Under the pieces are notes generated by a model, which did not search any database, was not told the DNA's origin, and saw only the letters and a program-made list of their open reading frames with translations. A stretch of DNA of 64,000 nt from contig JAFRKA010000015.1 of NCBI GenBank assembly GCA_017432005.1, positions 1 to 64,000 of the forward strand, in the 5' to 3' direction. A program made the translations under genes and the position numbers. This stretch comes from Erysipelotrichaceae bacterium (GTDB lineage: Bacteria > Bacillota_I > Bacilli_A > Erysipelotrichales > Erysipelotrichaceae). Shown here piece after piece: positions 61,762 to 64,000 of the stretch; position 1 is the first letter of the stretch, and each line of letters opens with the position of its first letter.

Positions 61762-62979
61762 ATGAGCGACTATCTGGACTGTTTTATCGAATCATATCAT
61801 CAATGGACGCTAAGCGGTAAGAGTCCGGTTTTGGCGTCTGCTGAGCTGAATTACTATTTGAAACAGAAAAAGAAGAGACTGAAAAAGAAAAGACTGCAGC
61901 TGGAAGAGGATTATGAACACGTCAATGGAGAGATAAGAGGTGATCAGAAAAAGGAAGGTCATCCTTATTATGTAAGGATCCTCTACCGGGAAGCGCGTCA
62001 CATCCTGAACTATCATCAGGACGGCAAGCTCCTGAAGAGCTTCAAGGAACCGGTCGTCTTCTACGGATCGCTGCTGGACAAGGAAGGCTATGAGGATCAT
62101 CCGCTCAGCTGCCCGAACTGTGGTCATGAGACGATGGCTTCGCTTCTTAAAGAGGGGTGTCCGTACTGCGGTACCCATTTCGAAATGGATGATGTCTACC
62201 CCTGCTTCACTTCCTTTTACTCTGTTCCGATGATCGTGGAAAGAGACAGACTGATGAAGGTTCTCAAAAGAAATGTGCTGATCGGCGGCGGAGGTTCAGC
62301 GATCGTCCTGTTTGTGCTGAGCATCATCACGGACACCGAAATGGTATGGTGGTTCAGAATAATCAAAGCCCTGTTCCTGTCGGCCTTGATGGGTGGCATG
62401 TGTGCGGTGATGGTCTACATGACGATGAGCATGTTCCTGCTGATAAGAGTCTTCATGGAAGCCGGAAGGTCATTGCCGTTGCTGGGTGGGATCTCTACCG
62501 GAAAAAAACTGACTGCCAGGATGAAGGGATATGATCCTGATTTCTCCTATCCGTATTTTGAAGGCAGACTGATCGCTCTTTTCCGCAGCATCGCTTTTTC
62601 TGAAGCAAGAGAGAAGCTCAGTATCTATACCGGTCATGAGGATCTGTCTTTTCTTGATGATGCCGTGGATCTGTCTTATCGCGGTGCTTCAAAGCTGAAG
62701 AGTTTTAAAGAAGAAGACGGACGTCTGAAGATCACGATGAAGATCTATATGCACAATACCTATATGAAGGAAAAGATCACCCGCAAGGACGAGGATCTTC
62801 TGGTGACGATGGAAAGGAAAGCCGGACATGAAGATCCGGGCTTCCGCGCTTACAAGGTCCAGTGTCCAAACTGCGGAGGCAGCTTCGATGCGATGCATCA
62901 GAAGAAGTGTCCGCACTGTTCTTCGGAATATGAACTGGTCAATGAGGACTGGGTCATCAGCAGTATCACCAAAGCCTGA
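61762..62979 (+). CDS. Zinc-ribbon membrane protein with Tim44-like domain
   Basis: I do not recognise this 405-residue protein as a whole. It has an N-terminal helical charged region (Lys/Arg-rich, residues ~30-50), then a zinc ribbon SCPNCGHET...CPYCGTHF, two transmembrane helices (IVLFVLSIITDTEMVW and IKALFLSALMGGMCAVMVYM), a ~130-residue domain with YFEGRLIALFRSIAFSEA that looks Tim44-like, and a second zinc ribbon CPNCGGSF...CPHCSSEYEL at the C-end. TAAAAT ends 7 bases before the ATG, so the mRNA may be leaderless. It shares a gap with the CIRCE-like operator and could be heat-shock linked. Confidence 0.6.
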   Translation: MSDYLDCFIESYHQWTLSGKSPVLASAELNYYLKQKKKRLKKKRLQLEEDYEHVNGEIRGDQKKEGHPYYVRILYREARHILNYHQDGKLLKSFKEPVVFYGSLLDKEGYEDHPLSCPNCGHETMASLLKEGCPYCGTHFEMDDVYPCFTSFYSVPMIVERDRLMKVLKRNVLIGGGGSAIVLFVLSIITDTEMVWWFRIIKALFLSALMGGMCAVMVYMTMSMFLLIRVFMEAGRSLPLLGGISTGKKLTARMKGYDPDFSYPYFEGRLIALFRSIAFSEAREKLSIYTGHEDLSFLDDAVDLSYRGASKLKSFKEEDGRLKITMKIYMHNTYMKEKITRKDEDLLVTMERKAGHEDPGFRAYKVQCPNCGGSFDAMHQKKCPHCSSEYELVNEDWVISSITKA

Positions 62980-62986
62980 AAATAAA

Positions 62987-63010
62987 ACCGCTGTCTAATC
63001 AAACAGCGGT
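62987..63010. terminator. Bidirectional terminator
   Basis: ACCGCTGT (62987-62994) and ACAGCGGT (63003-63010) form an 8-bp stem around CTAATCAA. Flanking A residues on the left give T's for the minus-strand gene, whose stop lies in the loop. Confidence 0.75.
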
Positions 63011-63915
63011 GTTGAATAATATCTTTCGCCTGTATCCGGACAGATGGTGACGACTGTCTTGCCTCTGCCCAGTTTTTTTGCGAGTCTTAAGGCAGCTGCC
63101 ACATTGGTACCGGAACTGATACCGCACAGCAGTCCTTCTTTCCTTGCCAGGAGCTTGCTGACTTCGATGGCCTCTTCATCCGTGATGATACAGATCTCAT
63201 CATAGATATCTTTATTCAGGATCGGCGGGATGATCCCGTCACCGATGCCCATCTGCATGTGCGTACCGATCTGACTGCCGGAAAGGATCGCAGCATTCTC
63301 GGGTTCAGCTACCCAGATCGTTATGTCAGGATTATGTTCCTTCAGGACTTCACCGACGCCCGTCAGCGTACCGCCGGTGCCGAAGCCGGCCGTAAACCCG
63401 TCGATGTGCGGAAGATCTCTGACGATCTCTTCACCGGTCTTGCGCTGAGCTTCCACATTGGCAGGATTCTCGAACTGTCCGGGAACAAAGACGTAGGGGT
63501 CTTCACGCGCCGAATTCTCCACGATGTTCTGACACTTCTGGATGCATTCACCGATATTGCCTTCATCATGGACGAGTCTGACCTGTGCACCGTAGAGCTC
63601 GATCAGTTTTCTTCTTTCAACAGAGACGGAATCAGGCATGACGATGATGACCCGGTAACCTTTGACGGCACCTATCATTGCCAGGGCAATGCCCTGATTG
63701 CCCGATGTGCATTCCACGATGACGGAATTCTCATTGAGCAGACCTTTCTTTTCGGCATCATCGATCATATTGAAAGCCGTACGGGTCTTGATCGATCCGC
63801 CGATATTGACAGCTTCATATTTTACATAGATATCAGCACTGTCTTCATCAGTCATTCGGTTGAGTCTGATGAGCGGTGTATCACCGATCGCTTTTAACGT
63901 TGAATCATATAACAT
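62995..63915 (-). CDS. cysK: Cysteine synthase / O-acetylserine sulfhydrylase
   Basis: The 306-residue PLP enzyme has GDTPLIRLNRM, the Schiff-base Lys in NIGGSIKTRTA, ECTSGNQGIALAMIGAVKGY, GTGGTLTGVGEV (phosphate-binding loop) and GISSGTNVAAAL. It makes cysteine from O-acetylserine and sulfide. A close relative, cystathionine beta-synthase-like, lacks the regulatory tail, as here. The TATATT box lies 8 bases before the ATG at 63915 and GGTAGGTG is between them, so the leader is very short; GTG 63918 is an alternative start. Confidence 0.92.
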   Translation of the reverse strand: MLYDSTLKAIGDTPLIRLNRMTDEDSADIYVKYEAVNIGGSIKTRTAFNMIDDAEKKGLLNENSVIVECTSGNQGIALAMIGAVKGYRVIIVMPDSVSVERRKLIELYGAQVRLVHDEGNIGECIQKCQNIVENSAREDPYVFVPGQFENPANVEAQRKTGEEIVRDLPHIDGFTAGFGTGGTLTGVGEVLKEHNPDITIWVAEPENAAILSGSQIGTHMQMGIGDGIIPPILNKDIYDEICIITDEEAIEVSKLLARKEGLLCGISSGTNVAAALRLAKKLGRGKTVVTICPDTGERYYSTPLFD

Positions 63916-63982
63916 CACCTACCAATATAGCATATTTATTTTCTCCAGGCTCAGAGACTATCTGTTATAATCGAATTGGTAT

Positions 63983-64000
63983 ATGAGAAAAAACATCGCC
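63983..64000 (+). CDS. Start of a gene cut by the window edge
   Basis: A TATAAT box at 63966-63971 lies 11 bases before ATG 63983, which reads MRKNIA before the window ends. Only six codons are visible, so no product can be named. It is divergent from cysK. Confidence 0.45.

Overview
The window looks like a chromosomal segment of a low-to-mid GC Firmicute, most likely a gut-type anaerobe of the Erysipelotrichia. The inference rests on strong AGGAGG-type ribosome binding sites, TATAAT-like -10 boxes, rho-independent terminators in almost every gap, an HrcA/CIRCE-like operator, a CcpA cre site, a monomeric [FeFe] hydrogenase and an F-type ATP synthase with an apparent Na+ motif. There is no rRNA, prophage or CRISPR. 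Genes are packed tightly and most convergent pairs share a bidirectional terminator.

Region by region: 1-3.9 kb holds the end of an IS3-type insertion sequence, an MgtC-like membrane protein, a small acidic protein, a peptide deformylase-methyltransferase fusion and purD. 3.9-16.97 kb is one long plus-strand cluster that starts with a structured, unassigned leader RNA and a cre-overlapped promoter region. It encodes a BMP-type nucleoside ABC importer followed by nine enzymes: two PfkB-type kinases (one lacking its catalytic Asp), two copies of a [SIS isomerase - YjbQ] module, a P-loop NTPase with a SWIM zinc finger, a TrpF-like barrel and a nucleoside hydrolase. This is the best candidate for an undescribed pathway: uptake and breakdown of a nucleoside or N-riboside.

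17-34.9 kb carries a nitroreductase, a serine-hydrolase lipoprotein, a TrmA/RlmD-like RNA methyltransferase, a four-gene group of uncharacterised P-loop, nuclease-like and UDG-like/DUF3781 proteins, a membrane protein that joins extracytoplasmic CxxC repeats to a receiver-like cytoplasmic domain, MscS, EamA, a diacylglycerol kinase family protein, xpt, a frameshifted Rpn-family gene, an APH-like kinase translationally coupled to the [FeFe] hydrogenase, and an unknown protein.

35.0-41.7 kb is the ATP synthase operon atpI-B-E-F-(H-A)-G-D-C. AtpH (delta) and AtpA (alpha) are one 688-residue reading frame, and the c subunit has two carboxylates (E24 and E57). 41.7-64 kb contains a heterodimeric ABC exporter pair, an APC permease, a FliB-like protein, a LysR regulator with a divergent YitT-like membrane protein, a phosphoesterase, PepD, a second nucleoside hydrolase, tRNA-Ser(GGA), an ECF sigma factor with a long fused C-terminal domain, a FucO-like dehydrogenase, an alpha/beta hydrolase, a C69 peptidase, a domain-permuted GH3 enzyme, Hsp20 under a CIRCE-like operator, a zinc-ribbon membrane protein and cysteine synthase.

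Taken together, purD, the importer, two nucleoside hydrolases and xpt point to strong interest in purine/nucleoside scavenging. Several genes have a -10 box only 7-13 bases before the start codon and no ribosome binding site, which suggests that leaderless mRNAs are used.
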